A stretch of DNA of 64,000 bases from Cocleimonas flava (GTDB taxonomy: Bacteria; Pseudomonadota; Gammaproteobacteria; Thiotrichales; Thiotrichaceae). The notes below the pieces were generated by a model. That model made no database searches, was not told the origin of the DNA, and saw only the letters and a program-made list of their open reading frames with translations. The stretch lies in contig NZ_SMFQ01000002.1 of assembly GCF_004339015.1 (NCBI RefSeq), positions 124,001 through 188,000 on the forward strand. Direction: 5' to 3'. Both the position numbers and the translations under genes were made by a program. Below are positions 55,016-63,489 of the stretch, piece after piece (within the stretch, counting starts at the first letter, position 1; the number at the start of each line of letters is the position of its first letter).

Positions 55016-55822
55016 ATGACCAACCCTCTAAAGTTTATTGATAAAACCGTATTCGTTGCTGGTGGCACCAGTGGCATCAATTTTGGTATTGCGGAAAACT
55101 TCGCAGCTTGCGGTGCAAATGTCGCTGTAATGAGCCGATCAGAAGACAAGGTCAATGCAGCCGTTGAAAAACTCCAGAGTTATGGCACTAAGGCATTAGG
55201 CTTTTCAGCCGATGTACGCGATTACGATGCCGTTGCAAACGCACTTGCAGAAACCGAAAAACTGTTTGGTAAAATTGATGTATTGATATCCGGTGCGGCA
55301 GGTAACTTTCCCGCAAAAGCCAGCGATATGTCACCCAACGCCTTTAAATCAGTAGTCGACATTGACCTGCTTGGTAGCTACCACGTATTACGTGCAGCCT
55401 ACCCTCACTTGAAAAAGCCTGGGGCATCAGTCGTTAATATCTCAGCGCCACAAGCATTTGTACCAATGCAATTACAATCCCACGTATGTGCCGCCAAAGC
55501 AGGCGTTGATATGCTAACGCGCGTTCTTGCGATGGAATGGGGCGCAGAAAAAATCAGAGTCAATTCAATCGTACCTGGTCCGATTCAAAACACAGAAGGC
55601 ATGGCGCGATTAGCCCCTTCTGAAAAAATGATTGATGCCGTAAAGCATTCAGTACCGTTACAAGAACTAGGCACTGCAGACGATATCGCCAATGCAGCGA
55701 TGTTCTTATCATCACCAATGGCAAGCTACATCAGTGGCGTGGTATTACCTGTTGACGGTGGCTGGTCACTGAATGGCGCGGGACAGATGATGGATACTTT
55801 GGCTCGGCAGTTGGCTAAATAA
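55016..55822 (+). CDS. short-chain dehydrogenase, 2,4-dienoyl-CoA reductase-like
   Basis: 268 residues. Rossmann motif VAGGTSGINFGIAENFA, then SGAAGNFPA, NISAPQAF, and a C-terminal IRVNSIVPGPIQNTEG and PVDGGWSLNGAG. The usual YxxxK catalytic pair is replaced by HVCAAK: Lys is kept, Tyr is not. Peroxisomal 2,4-dienoyl-CoA reductases share this change and the PGPI..TEG loop, so it probably helps degrade polyunsaturated acyl-CoA beside the beta-oxidation genes. An alternative is another SDR of unknown substrate. Confidence 0.8.
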   Translation: MTNPLKFIDKTVFVAGGTSGINFGIAENFAACGANVAVMSRSEDKVNAAVEKLQSYGTKALGFSADVRDYDAVANALAETEKLFGKIDVLISGAAGNFPAKASDMSPNAFKSVVDIDLLGSYHVLRAAYPHLKKPGASVVNISAPQAFVPMQLQSHVCAAKAGVDMLTRVLAMEWGAEKIRVNSIVPGPIQNTEGMARLAPSEKMIDAVKHSVPLQELGTADDIANAAMFLSSPMASYISGVVLPVDGGWSLNGAGQMMDTLARQLAK

Positions 55823-55830
55823 GAAATTTC

Positions 55831-55893
55831 AAAAAAAGTACTCATAAGTAGGGGGGGTGACTATTGATTGTATTAGTCTCCTCCCCTTAGACT
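55831..55893. repeat. CACCCCCC repeat, unit with degraded inverted partner
   Basis: AAAAAAAGTACTCATAAGTA, then GGGGGGGTGACT (55831-55862), faces a weaker arm AGTCTCCTCCCCTTAGACTT (55875-55894). It forms an imperfect hairpin between the convergent SDR and DUF2971 genes. Confidence 0.7.
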
Positions 55894-56789
55894 TCTTTTA
55901 AATCTAAAGTAGTACCTCCTTCAACTCTAACAACCTGATAAAAAACAACTTTATTATCAATATGCTTTTTGCATAAAAATTTATACCTCTCTATGTCTTT
56001 CGGTATACATTTCAAACCAAACACTATTCTCGACAACTTTCCTGGCAAGGGGTATGTTCCAAATTTTTCTCTCATGTATCTCCATTCTTTTTCATACCTC
56101 CAATCATTAGTTTTTGTGAATAGTACCGATTGAATTTGAGAATCATTTATTTCGATACGGTTTTTTAACTTTGTCTGACCATATTCATCTATATAATAAT
56201 CTAGTGCGTTCTTAAGACCTTTTGATAAATCAACTTTTAACGCTTGATCTGAGTACTTCACTGGCTGGAAATACTCTTCATTAGATAAATCAGAACCTTC
56301 ATTGGCATCAAACCCGTATGCAAGTCCTTTATGGTCTTCTCCATAATGAGACCACATAAGCATATTAAGAGGGTCTTCAGAAAGACTAAATATCCCAACC
56401 TTATCTAAAAACTTAAAAAGGGAATTAGTCTGTCCTTTAGGGTCACTAAATCCATTATGCCCAATACTATGGTAAAAATTATTCGCAACTTTGTATTTTT
56501 TATCTAAAGTTTTTGCTTTCTTTATTTTATTTAGTAGTAACTTTATTGATCTTCCTTGAATACTAAAAAAACTTTCACCGCTTACATGACTTTGATTAGC
56601 AGCCATAACAAATCCAGTGAGTTGATTAGTTTTTATTTTGTCGATATGGCCTTTTAATTGAGCATCAGTAAATGCTGGTATATCACATTCAAATGGGTCA
56701 TTTAAAGAACTTGGTTTAGCCGCCCATATTTCTTTTTTAATAAGAAAATTCTCAGTCCATTCACTGATTCCGCGATATTTATAATACAT
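55887..56789 (-). CDS. DUF2971 family protein
   Basis: 300 residues. Family features: an opening YKYRG, AAKPSSLNDPFEC, FSLSEDPLNMLMWSHYGEDHKGLAYGFD, and TNDWRYEKEWRY. No signal peptide or membrane helix. The biochemical function of the family is not established to my knowledge, but members often sit in accessory regions. The start at 56789 follows AAGGAG with 10-nt spacing; earlier in-frame starts at 56810 and 56825 are less likely. It is transcribed after the TIR-like gene (177 bp apart) and probably forms one module with it. Confidence 0.8.
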   Translation of the reverse strand: MYYKYRGISEWTENFLIKKEIWAAKPSSLNDPFECDIPAFTDAQLKGHIDKIKTNQLTGFVMAANQSHVSGESFFSIQGRSIKLLLNKIKKAKTLDKKYKVANNFYHSIGHNGFSDPKGQTNSLFKFLDKVGIFSLSEDPLNMLMWSHYGEDHKGLAYGFDANEGSDLSNEEYFQPVKYSDQALKVDLSKGLKNALDYYIDEYGQTKLKNRIEINDSQIQSVLFTKTNDWRYEKEWRYMREKFGTYPLPGKLSRIVFGLKCIPKDIERYKFLCKKHIDNKVVFYQVVRVEGGTTLDLKEV

Positions 56790-56966
56790 CTTGCGAACAC
56801 TCCTTAACATAAAGCAGTTAATCAAACGAACCTATCAAGAATATCCATGGAGGTTTCTAAAAAAATACGACGAACTTTATTAGATTACTAGTAATTAAAT
56901 ACCGATAGTATTGTCGATGCTCTATTTCTTAGATAGCTTTAGATTAAAAGTTCTTATTGATTATTA

Positions 56967-57782
56967 TTAAACTCGAATATCGTAACCTGCACTTTTAAGT
57001 TCTTTAATAATTGCATAACCTTGTGCATCGATTGAGTCATCTACTTTTTTGTATACAAGCCCAGCAAGATCACTTGGAATGGAAACCTCACCTTTATGAA
57101 GACAACAAACTCTAGAGCGCCCCAATTTACCTATAAAATAGCCAAATTCAAAAATAACATTTGGTCTAGCTCGATATTCAGTAATTCTAGAATCCTCATC
57201 AACATCTATTTGATCTGTAGTCATTGATATTTCATCTGGAGTTAAAAGTATAAAAGCAAACCCAACATCACTGTTCTCTTCGAACTTTTCTATAACAGTA
57301 TTACCGTTATCAGCTTGTCTATGTAAAACCACTGGTTCCAAACCAATTTCATGGATAAATCGTTCAACATCTGCTTTCAACTGAGAATCATGACCATGAA
57401 CAATGAATACTTTGTTCGATAAAGCAGGAGAAGAGTTTTCACTCTCTTCTAACTTCAGTTCACCATATAGATCTTCGATAAGTGCACTTTTCGTATTATC
57501 TAAAGCTGCTAATAAAGATGATTTAACTTCTTCAAATTTCACAAAATAATTTCCAGAAGTACCAATATTGACAGCTTTATATGCTAGTTTCACCGCTGGA
57601 GAATCACTTGCCATTGATCTATCTATTATGTTTTTAACTCTAGTTTTCCATTCTAACCACTCTGGAGTATCATCCCCTCCAAATTCACCTGGATAAGATT
57701 CATTTGGATAACAAAAGTTCTTCTCAGTAAACTCTTCTCCAACTTCAACTAGTTTTTCTATTACTTTGATCTTACTATCCAT
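56967..57782 (-). CDS. TIR-like nucleotide-binding effector (Cap12/Pycsar-effector family)
   Basis: 271 residues. An N-terminal helical domain (1-115, with EWLEWKTRVKNIID) is joined through a Ser/Glu-rich linker to a C-terminal TIR-like domain (123-271): KVFIVHGHDSQLKADVERFI, VVLHRQADNGNTVIEKFEE, FAFILLTPDE, and the conserved RARPNVIFEFGYFIGKLGR with Glu212. Proteins with this domain act as NAD-degrading effectors in cyclic-nucleotide defence systems. No cyclase gene is adjacent; DUF2971 is the only partner. A defence role is inference. Confidence 0.82.
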   Translation of the reverse strand: MDSKIKVIEKLVEVGEEFTEKNFCYPNESYPGEFGGDDTPEWLEWKTRVKNIIDRSMASDSPAVKLAYKAVNIGTSGNYFVKFEEVKSSLLAALDNTKSALIEDLYGELKLEESENSSPALSNKVFIVHGHDSQLKADVERFIHEIGLEPVVLHRQADNGNTVIEKFEENSDVGFAFILLTPDEISMTTDQIDVDEDSRITEYRARPNVIFEFGYFIGKLGRSRVCCLHKGEVSIPSDLAGLVYKKVDDSIDAQGYAIIKELKSAGYDIRV

Positions 57783-57962
57783 AATTGCCTTGGTTCACGA
57801 AAAAACATATAACTGTCTATAAGAAAATCCATTTCCGTTTTTCAATACTTTTATTAGGTTTACTCCCTGTTTATTGTCTTACTAAAGCAGTCCATAAGTA
57901 TTAAATTACATAAGTATGTCAGGTTTTTTTCTATTTTCACTATTTATTTATTTGTTATAAAG

Positions 57963-58031
57963 AAGTGCCTAAAAGGTGGGGGGGTGACCTATTGAGAAAA
58001 TTGAATAGGTCCCCCCCCTACTTATAGGCTA
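57963..58031. repeat. inverted pair of CACCCCCC repeats
   Basis: AAGTGCCTAAAAGGTGGGGG, then GGTGACCTATT, pairs with AATAGGTCCCCCCCCTACTT, then ATAGGCTATTT, with a short A-rich loop and several mismatches. It sits between the TIR-like gene start and the rsmI stop and would act as a terminator for rsmI. 57783-57962 holds no gene. Confidence 0.8.
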
Positions 58032-58035
58032 TTTA

Positions 58036-58902
58036 TTACTTACCTTTCAACTCCATCGCCATACGATACAACTCATTCTTCTTTCTACCCGTTATCTTCG
58101 ACGCTATTGCAGCGGCCTGTTTAACTGGTAATTCATCCAGCAATATGGTGAGTAATTCTTCACTCGAACTATTAATTGCATCGCTGTCGGTTTCTTCTTC
58201 GTGTCCATCGACCATTAACACAAATTCGCCTTTTTGATGCATAGGGTCTGCATTTATCCAATCCAGCAAACCTTCTAAGTCACCACGGAATACTTGTTCG
58301 TATAGTTTGGTTAATTCGCGCGCTAGTACGACTTTTCTCTCTGCGCCAAAGATGGTGTGCATGGCTGCGATGGTGTCGTCGATTCTATGGCTGGATTCGT
58401 AATACACCTGAGTGCGGGTTTCTTTGGCATTGGCTTGTAATGCTTTGTTTCTGCCAACTGATTTAGCCGGTAGAAAGCCTTCGAAGGTGAAGCGATCTGT
58501 AGGTAAGCCTGCGATTGAAAGTGCGGTGATTATGGCACTCGCACCCGGGATGGGTTCTATTCTGTAATTCTCTGAGCCCAACTCATTTACCAAGTGATAA
58601 CCGGGATCACTTATCAGTGGTGTCCCTGCGTCGCTTACGAGCGCGATGTTCTCACCTGCATCTAACCAGTTTTTAATCTGTGCAATTTTGTGTTGTTCAT
58701 TATGATCATGCAGTGCTTGCAGATCGGCTTGAATGCCGAAATGCGTGAGTAACTTACGCGTATTTCGGGTGTCTTCAGCACAGACTTTATCGACCTTTTT
58801 TAAAGTCTCGATAGCGCGATGTGTAATATCACCCAGGTTACCAATGGGGGTCGCTACAATATATAAAATTCCGCTGTTCGTGTCTGTGTTTTTTGTTGTC
58901 AT
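58036..58902 (-). CDS. rsmI: 16S rRNA (cytidine-1402-2'-O)-methyltransferase RsmI
   Basis: 288 residues. GILYIVATPIGNLGDITHRAIETL, CAEDTRNTRKLL, VSDAGTPLISDPGYHLV and PGASAIITALSIAGLPTDRFTFEGFLP are diagnostic of the SAM-dependent tetrapyrrole-methylase fold of RsmI. It is divergent from lpoA, the usual arrangement in gammaproteobacteria. The RsmH partner that modifies the same base lies at 44226. Confidence 0.96.
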   Translation of the reverse strand: MTTKNTDTNSGILYIVATPIGNLGDITHRAIETLKKVDKVCAEDTRNTRKLLTHFGIQADLQALHDHNEQHKIAQIKNWLDAGENIALVSDAGTPLISDPGYHLVNELGSENYRIEPIPGASAIITALSIAGLPTDRFTFEGFLPAKSVGRNKALQANAKETRTQVYYESSHRIDDTIAAMHTIFGAERKVVLARELTKLYEQVFRGDLEGLLDWINADPMHQKGEFVLMVDGHEEETDSDAINSSSEELLTILLDELPVKQAAAIASKITGRKKNELYRMAMELKGK

Positions 58903-59037
58903 TAATGATATTCTTACTTGAAATTGGGTAAATATTGTACATTTTTAAAAACGTGCTAGCTAAAATCAAAGTGCTAAGCAAGTAATGTACACGCTAAAAA
59001 ATACAAACTAAATAAAGCATATAAATGGGGATTTATT

Positions 59038-60909
59038 ATGAAATGCAAATTGGCTAAAACCAAGAAACTGAGCTTGTTACCAGTCTCATTACTTTTTGCC
59101 GTTGTGGTTCTAGGAGGCTGTGCCTCGTTACCAAATATTGTACCGCAATTACCTTCACCCCGAGCTGATAATTACTCTTTGCCTGCGGGTCAGGATATTG
59201 GTCGTGCGAATGCTTTTTTAACTCAGGGTAAAAAACGTGAAGCGGCGGCGGCTTATTTTGAAGCATCTAATAATTACCGTTCGCCAGAGCGCGAAAGACT
59301 GATTTTACAAGCCGCTGAACTTGCAGCGGTATTAAAAGATACGCCACTGACACAACGCTATTTAGCTCCGGTTAATTACGCGAATTTAAACGCTGAAAAT
59401 CAGGCGCGTTTCCGCTTTACCCAGGCACAGCTTGCGTTAAATGATAATAACTACCGCGAGACATTACGCATTCTGCCACAGCGTGTGAATACCTTGCCGA
59501 TGGAGCTTGGCACTAAAATCTTGAATGCGCGTATGAGTGCGGCGCAATCGAGCGGTGACAAACTGGCATTGGTGCAAGAGTTAGTGCTGCAAGAGTCTAG
59601 CCTTAAAGAGCAGCATCAGATTGATCTTAATCACGATCGTATCTGGAATCATGCGCAACAAATCCCTAATTTTCAGCTGGATGAAGGCATCGGCAGAATC
59701 AATCATCCTGTACTCAAAAGCTGGTTGACGCTGGCGAAGCTTGGAAAAATTTCAAAGAGCAATACTGCGAGTGCTAAGACGTCTCTGCGTGGTGATACGG
59801 CTAAATGGTTACAACAAAATCCGAATCACCCCGGTAAAAGTAAAGCGATTGAGTTGTTGAATGTTGTGCCATCAACGACGGTTACGCCCTACCAGACTGA
59901 TGCTACAACAAGCACAACGAATAGCACTGTTGCCGCTGCTAAACCAAGTCAATCAAGCAGCTCTAAAAAACAAATCGCGGTGCTTTTACCGTTAACCGGC
60001 AATCTTTCTGGAATCGGTAAAACCTTGTTGAGCGGGATTCAGGATGCGCACAAGTTGAACCCTAACAACAGCGAATTAAAAGTGCTGAATACGGCAAGTG
60101 GCAGCATTGATGGCATTTACAGAACGGCATTAAATGGCGGCGCTCAAACGGTCATAGGACCATTCATTAAACCTGCATTGAGCAGCTTATCGAGAAGCAC
60201 GATTCCTGTGCCTACGATTGGCTTGAATTACGTCGAAGGCTTACAGAATACATCTGGCAATTTATACCAGTTTGGCTTATCACCCGAAGATGAAGCGAGA
60301 CAGATTGTGGATTATGCGATGAGTAAAGGTTTACAACGCGTAGCTATCTTAACGCCAGATTCTGACTGGGGTAATCGCCTACACGATGCAATGCGCAGAG
60401 CGACGATTGAGAAACAAGGCAAGGTTGTGATGAGTGAAAGCTTCCGCAATAGCGCGATTAGCTATGCAAAACCCGCAGAGAGTATCGGCGCACGCGAAAA
60501 CGAACTTGATGCGATTTTGGTGGCTGCATCTCCGACTCAAATAAGACGTTTATACCCTGATTTACGCCAGAAGATTCGCGCATTGCCTGTTTACGCAACA
60601 TCGCATGTATACAGCGGTTTGCCAGACACGGATAAAGACTCTGTTCTGGAAGGTTTAGTCTTCACCGAAACGCCTTGGGTACTGGATAGCGCAAGTCGTC
60701 AAAATTCTGCATCTAGCGCCTTCCCGCGTTTGTATGCGATGGGTATGGACGCTTACAAGCTTTCATCAAGCACTGAATCTCTTAAAGCCTACGGCAGTAC
60801 TGTTAGTGGCAAAACAGGAACGATTAGCCTTGAGAAAGATGGAAGCTTCCATCGTAAATCCGGTTTAGCGCGATTCAATAAAGGCGTGGCGATGCCATTT
60901 GGCGGTTAG
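59038..60909 (+). CDS. lpoA: penicillin-binding protein activator LpoA
   Basis: 623 residues. A lipoprotein signal ends in VLGGC (Cys28), then a helical TPR-like N-terminal domain (about 50-270), a Ser/Thr-rich linker, and a periplasmic-binding-protein-like C-terminal domain starting at KKQIAVLLPLTGNLSGIGKTLLSGI. LpoA is an outer-membrane lipoprotein that stimulates PBP1A. It is divergent from rsmI and upstream of yraN, which supports the call. Confidence 0.93.
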   Translation: MKCKLAKTKKLSLLPVSLLFAVVVLGGCASLPNIVPQLPSPRADNYSLPAGQDIGRANAFLTQGKKREAAAAYFEASNNYRSPERERLILQAAELAAVLKDTPLTQRYLAPVNYANLNAENQARFRFTQAQLALNDNNYRETLRILPQRVNTLPMELGTKILNARMSAAQSSGDKLALVQELVLQESSLKEQHQIDLNHDRIWNHAQQIPNFQLDEGIGRINHPVLKSWLTLAKLGKISKSNTASAKTSLRGDTAKWLQQNPNHPGKSKAIELLNVVPSTTVTPYQTDATTSTTNSTVAAAKPSQSSSSKKQIAVLLPLTGNLSGIGKTLLSGIQDAHKLNPNNSELKVLNTASGSIDGIYRTALNGGAQTVIGPFIKPALSSLSRSTIPVPTIGLNYVEGLQNTSGNLYQFGLSPEDEARQIVDYAMSKGLQRVAILTPDSDWGNRLHDAMRRATIEKQGKVVMSESFRNSAISYAKPAESIGARENELDAILVAASPTQIRRLYPDLRQKIRALPVYATSHVYSGLPDTDKDSVLEGLVFTETPWVLDSASRQNSASSAFPRLYAMGMDAYKLSSSTESLKAYGSTVSGKTGTISLEKDGSFHRKSGLARFNKGVAMPFGG

Positions 60910-60947
60910 GTGTATCAATACGCCAATAAGCAATTAATGACACGCTA

Positions 60948-61427
60948 ATGCCAAAGCAATTATCTTTATTTGCGAAGCAGTTGAATAAGTTAAAGTCGCT
61001 GAAATCTGGTGTAACTAATCCTGCTAAAAAGCAACTGACGGCTAAACGCAAAAAAGGCAATCTGGCGGAAGAGATCGCCTGTGACTATTTGCTTAAAAAA
61101 GGGCTGATTCTCAAACAGCAGAATTTCAATACACCTGCGGGTGAGGTTGATTTGATTATGTTAGATGCTAGAACCGGCAATAATAGCAACTCCGATGAGA
61201 CACTGGTTTTCATAGAAGTGCGCTACCGTAAAAATGCAGATTTTGGTGGAGCTGCCGCCAGTGTCACACCAAAAAAACAGCAACGAATCATTAAAGCCGC
61301 CCTTGCCTATCAGCAGCAGAATGCGCCCCAATCGTCTATGCGTTTTGACGTGGTTGCTATAGAAGGCGATAATATAAACGATAACCCGAAAATCGACTGG
61401 ATAGAAAATGCTTTCAGTGGTTTTTGA
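60948..61427 (+). CDS. yraN: YraN family (UPF0102) nuclease-fold protein
   Basis: 159 residues. After a basic 35-residue N-terminal arm that is longer than usual, the core shows RKKGNLAEEIACDYLLKKG, TPAGEVDLIM, LVFIEVRYRKNADFGGAAASVTPKKQQRI and RFDVVAIEG. The Glu-Asp...Glu-x-Arg arrangement fits a restriction-endonuclease-like fold. The cellular role is unclear. It lies 38 bp after lpoA, as in many gammaproteobacteria. A later Met is not available, so the arm is likely to be real. Confidence 0.9.
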   Translation: MPKQLSLFAKQLNKLKSLKSGVTNPAKKQLTAKRKKGNLAEEIACDYLLKKGLILKQQNFNTPAGEVDLIMLDARTGNNSNSDETLVFIEVRYRKNADFGGAAASVTPKKQQRIIKAALAYQQQNAPQSSMRFDVVAIEGDNINDNPKIDWIENAFSGF

Positions 61428-61494
61428 ATGTGAAAATAAAACGTAGATAAATACGAAATCGATAAGCAAATAATGAACAGCAACGTTAACTTTT

Positions 61495-62784
61495 ATGAAT
61501 AACTCGCGCATCGACTTCCTCAGGGAAGCGGCACCTTACATCCACAAACATCGTGGCAAAATTTTTGTCATCGCCTTTGCCGGTGAGGTTATCGAGAACG
61601 AGAAATTTTCACAACTCATTAAAGATATCGCGATCCTGTCAGCGCTTGGCACTCAAATTGTTTTGGTTCACGGCGCACGTCCGCAAGTCGATAGACATCT
61701 TCAAGCACTCGATCATGATATTCAAGTGGTTGATGATATGCGCGTGACTGATAGCGTCACTCTGCAAACAGCCAAAGAAGCCATTGGCGCATTGCGCGTT
61801 GAGATAGAAAACCAGTTGAGCCATGCACTGAGCATGCCACCTGTGGTGAATGAAAGCCTGGGTGTGCTATCGGGTAATTTTATTACGGCACAACCGTTAG
61901 GAATTCATAACGGTACTGATTTTCAACACACCGGAACGGTAAGAAAAATCAACGCCAAGCTGATCAAACAATTAACCGCTGCAGGAAGTATCGTTTTATT
62001 GTCATCACTCGGGTTTTCACCGTCTGGAGAAGCGTTCAATCTACGCTATGAAGATGTGGCAAGTTTTGCCGCAAAATCCTTACAGGCTGACAAACTGATC
62101 TTTATCCATGCGGATGCGGCAACCCCTACACTCGATATAGACTTGCAACAACTGGATAGTTTTATCGAAGCGAATCCGGAGCAAAGTCGTTTGCTCAACC
62201 ACATTAAAGCCGCAATGAATGATGGCGTTGAACGCGTCCATCTGGTCAGCACCGAAACCAAAGATGGTTTGTTGTTAGAGATTTATACACGCGATGGTAT
62301 CGGCACCATGTTTAACGCCAGCCAGTATGAAAATATCCGTCAAGCAAAAATCGAAGACGTCAGCGGAATTATCGATGTGATCGAACCGCTGGAATTAAAA
62401 GGTGCCCTAATCAAACGTTCTCGCGAACAGCTGGAACTAGAAATCGATAAATTCAGCGTCATAGAACGCGATGGAAAAATCATCGCCTGCGCAGCCTTAT
62501 ATTTAATCGCAAATACCAATATGGGCGAACTCGCCTGCCTTGCCGTTCACCCAGATTATAAAGGCGGAGAACGTGGCGACAGACTGCTGAAGCGCATTAG
62601 TCAGGAAGCGATGAATCGAAAACTCAGTCAGTTGCTGGTTTTGACAACCCAATCGATAGACTGGTTTAAAGAGCGTGGGTTTGAACCCGGCGAGGTTGAA
62701 GATTTACCTGATCAGAAAAAGGCGCTGTATAATTTTCAGCGAAAGTCGAAGATTCTATTGAAAGAATTGTTGATTAAAACCTGA
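61495..62784 (+). CDS. argA: N-acetylglutamate synthase ArgA
   Basis: 429 residues. An amino-acid-kinase domain (1-285, VLVHGARPQVD, LSSLGFSPSGEAFNL) carries the arginine-binding regulatory site, and a GNAT domain (about 290-429, LACLAVHPDYKGGERGDRLLKRI, SIDWFKERGFEPG) transfers acetyl. It is the first step of arginine synthesis, feedback-inhibited by arginine. It starts 67 bp after yraN. Confidence 0.95.
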   Translation: MNNSRIDFLREAAPYIHKHRGKIFVIAFAGEVIENEKFSQLIKDIAILSALGTQIVLVHGARPQVDRHLQALDHDIQVVDDMRVTDSVTLQTAKEAIGALRVEIENQLSHALSMPPVVNESLGVLSGNFITAQPLGIHNGTDFQHTGTVRKINAKLIKQLTAAGSIVLLSSLGFSPSGEAFNLRYEDVASFAAKSLQADKLIFIHADAATPTLDIDLQQLDSFIEANPEQSRLLNHIKAAMNDGVERVHLVSTETKDGLLLEIYTRDGIGTMFNASQYENIRQAKIEDVSGIIDVIEPLELKGALIKRSREQLELEIDKFSVIERDGKIIACAALYLIANTNMGELACLAVHPDYKGGERGDRLLKRISQEAMNRKLSQLLVLTTQSIDWFKERGFEPGEVEDLPDQKKALYNFQRKSKILLKELLIKT

Positions 62785-62814
62785 TACTCGCCTTTCTTTA
62801 ATATATTTAAATAA

Positions 62815-62842
62815 AGCCACCCTTGCTTATCGGCACTTTTTA
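62815..62842 (+). repeat. degenerate CACCCCCC repeat, half unit
   Basis: AGCCACCCTTGCTTATCGGC, then ACTTTTTA. The run of C is reduced but CTTAT, GGCAC and the T tail are kept in place, so this looks like a decayed member of the family between argA and the next gene. Confidence 0.55.
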
Positions 62843-62852
62843 ATGGAGTAAC

Positions 62853-63302
62853 GTGAAAATGACTACTAAAGACATTTTTAACTTCATCCAGATTTCTGAT
62901 GTTATCAGCACGTCAGGCCAACCTACCCCTTTCGAATTCGAAGTTATTGCGGATGCCGGTTTTCAGCACGTAATAAATCTTGCCATGCATGATTCAGATA
63001 ATGCCTTACCCGAAGAAGGTAGTTATGTAGCAGAAGCAGGAATGAACTACTTTCATATTCCAGTCCCGTTTGATGCCCCAACGATAGATCATCTCCAATT
63101 ATTTCTTAAACAAATGAGCATTTTAGAAGGTGATAAAATCTGGGTGCACTGCGCTTTAAACCATAGGATTTCAGCTTTTATGCAGCACTACCAACGCAGT
63201 GTAATGCATCGAACTGATGATGAGATTATCCCAATGGTATCCAGCTGGGAGCCTAGTGAAGTTTGGCAGGAATTTATTAAGCTTGATTTAAAGGATGACT
63301 AA
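62853..63302 (+). CDS. protein tyrosine phosphatase-fold protein with CX4R loop
   Basis: 149 residues. ISTSGQPTPFEFEVIADAGFQHVINL and YFHIPVPFDAPT match the small dual-specificity phosphatase-like family near beta-lactamase hydrolase-like proteins. The active-site loop is HCALNHRISAF: Cys100 and Arg105 are separated by four residues, whereas true phosphatases have five (CX5R), so activity is uncertain. The start is GTG 62853 (GGAG 4 nt upstream) or ATG 62859 (10 nt). Confidence 0.75.
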   Translation: MKMTTKDIFNFIQISDVISTSGQPTPFEFEVIADAGFQHVINLAMHDSDNALPEEGSYVAEAGMNYFHIPVPFDAPTIDHLQLFLKQMSILEGDKIWVHCALNHRISAFMQHYQRSVMHRTDDEIIPMVSSWEPSEVWQEFIKLDLKDD

Positions 63303-63420
63303 TTAAAAAAAGGCCTATATACACGCAAAGTTCTAGTATCTCCTTTCAGTCGAGCTATAACTAAGCTTTTGCATAAATTCGTTCTAACGTTTTAAAAAAC
63401 AAAACGAGAACTCATTCAAA

Positions 63421-63470
63421 TAGGGGGGTGACTTAATTTTAGTCACCCCCCTACTTAGAGGCACTTTTTC
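63421..63470. repeat. inverted pair of CACCCCCC repeats, terminator
   Basis: TAGGGGGGTGACT (63421-63433) and AGTCACCCCCCTA (63441-63453) form a perfect 13-bp stem, followed by CTTAGAGGCACTTTTTC. It lies between the convergent phosphatase-like and dienelactone hydrolase genes. Confidence 0.85.
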
Positions 63471-63489
63471 TTCGTTGTTTAAATGAATA

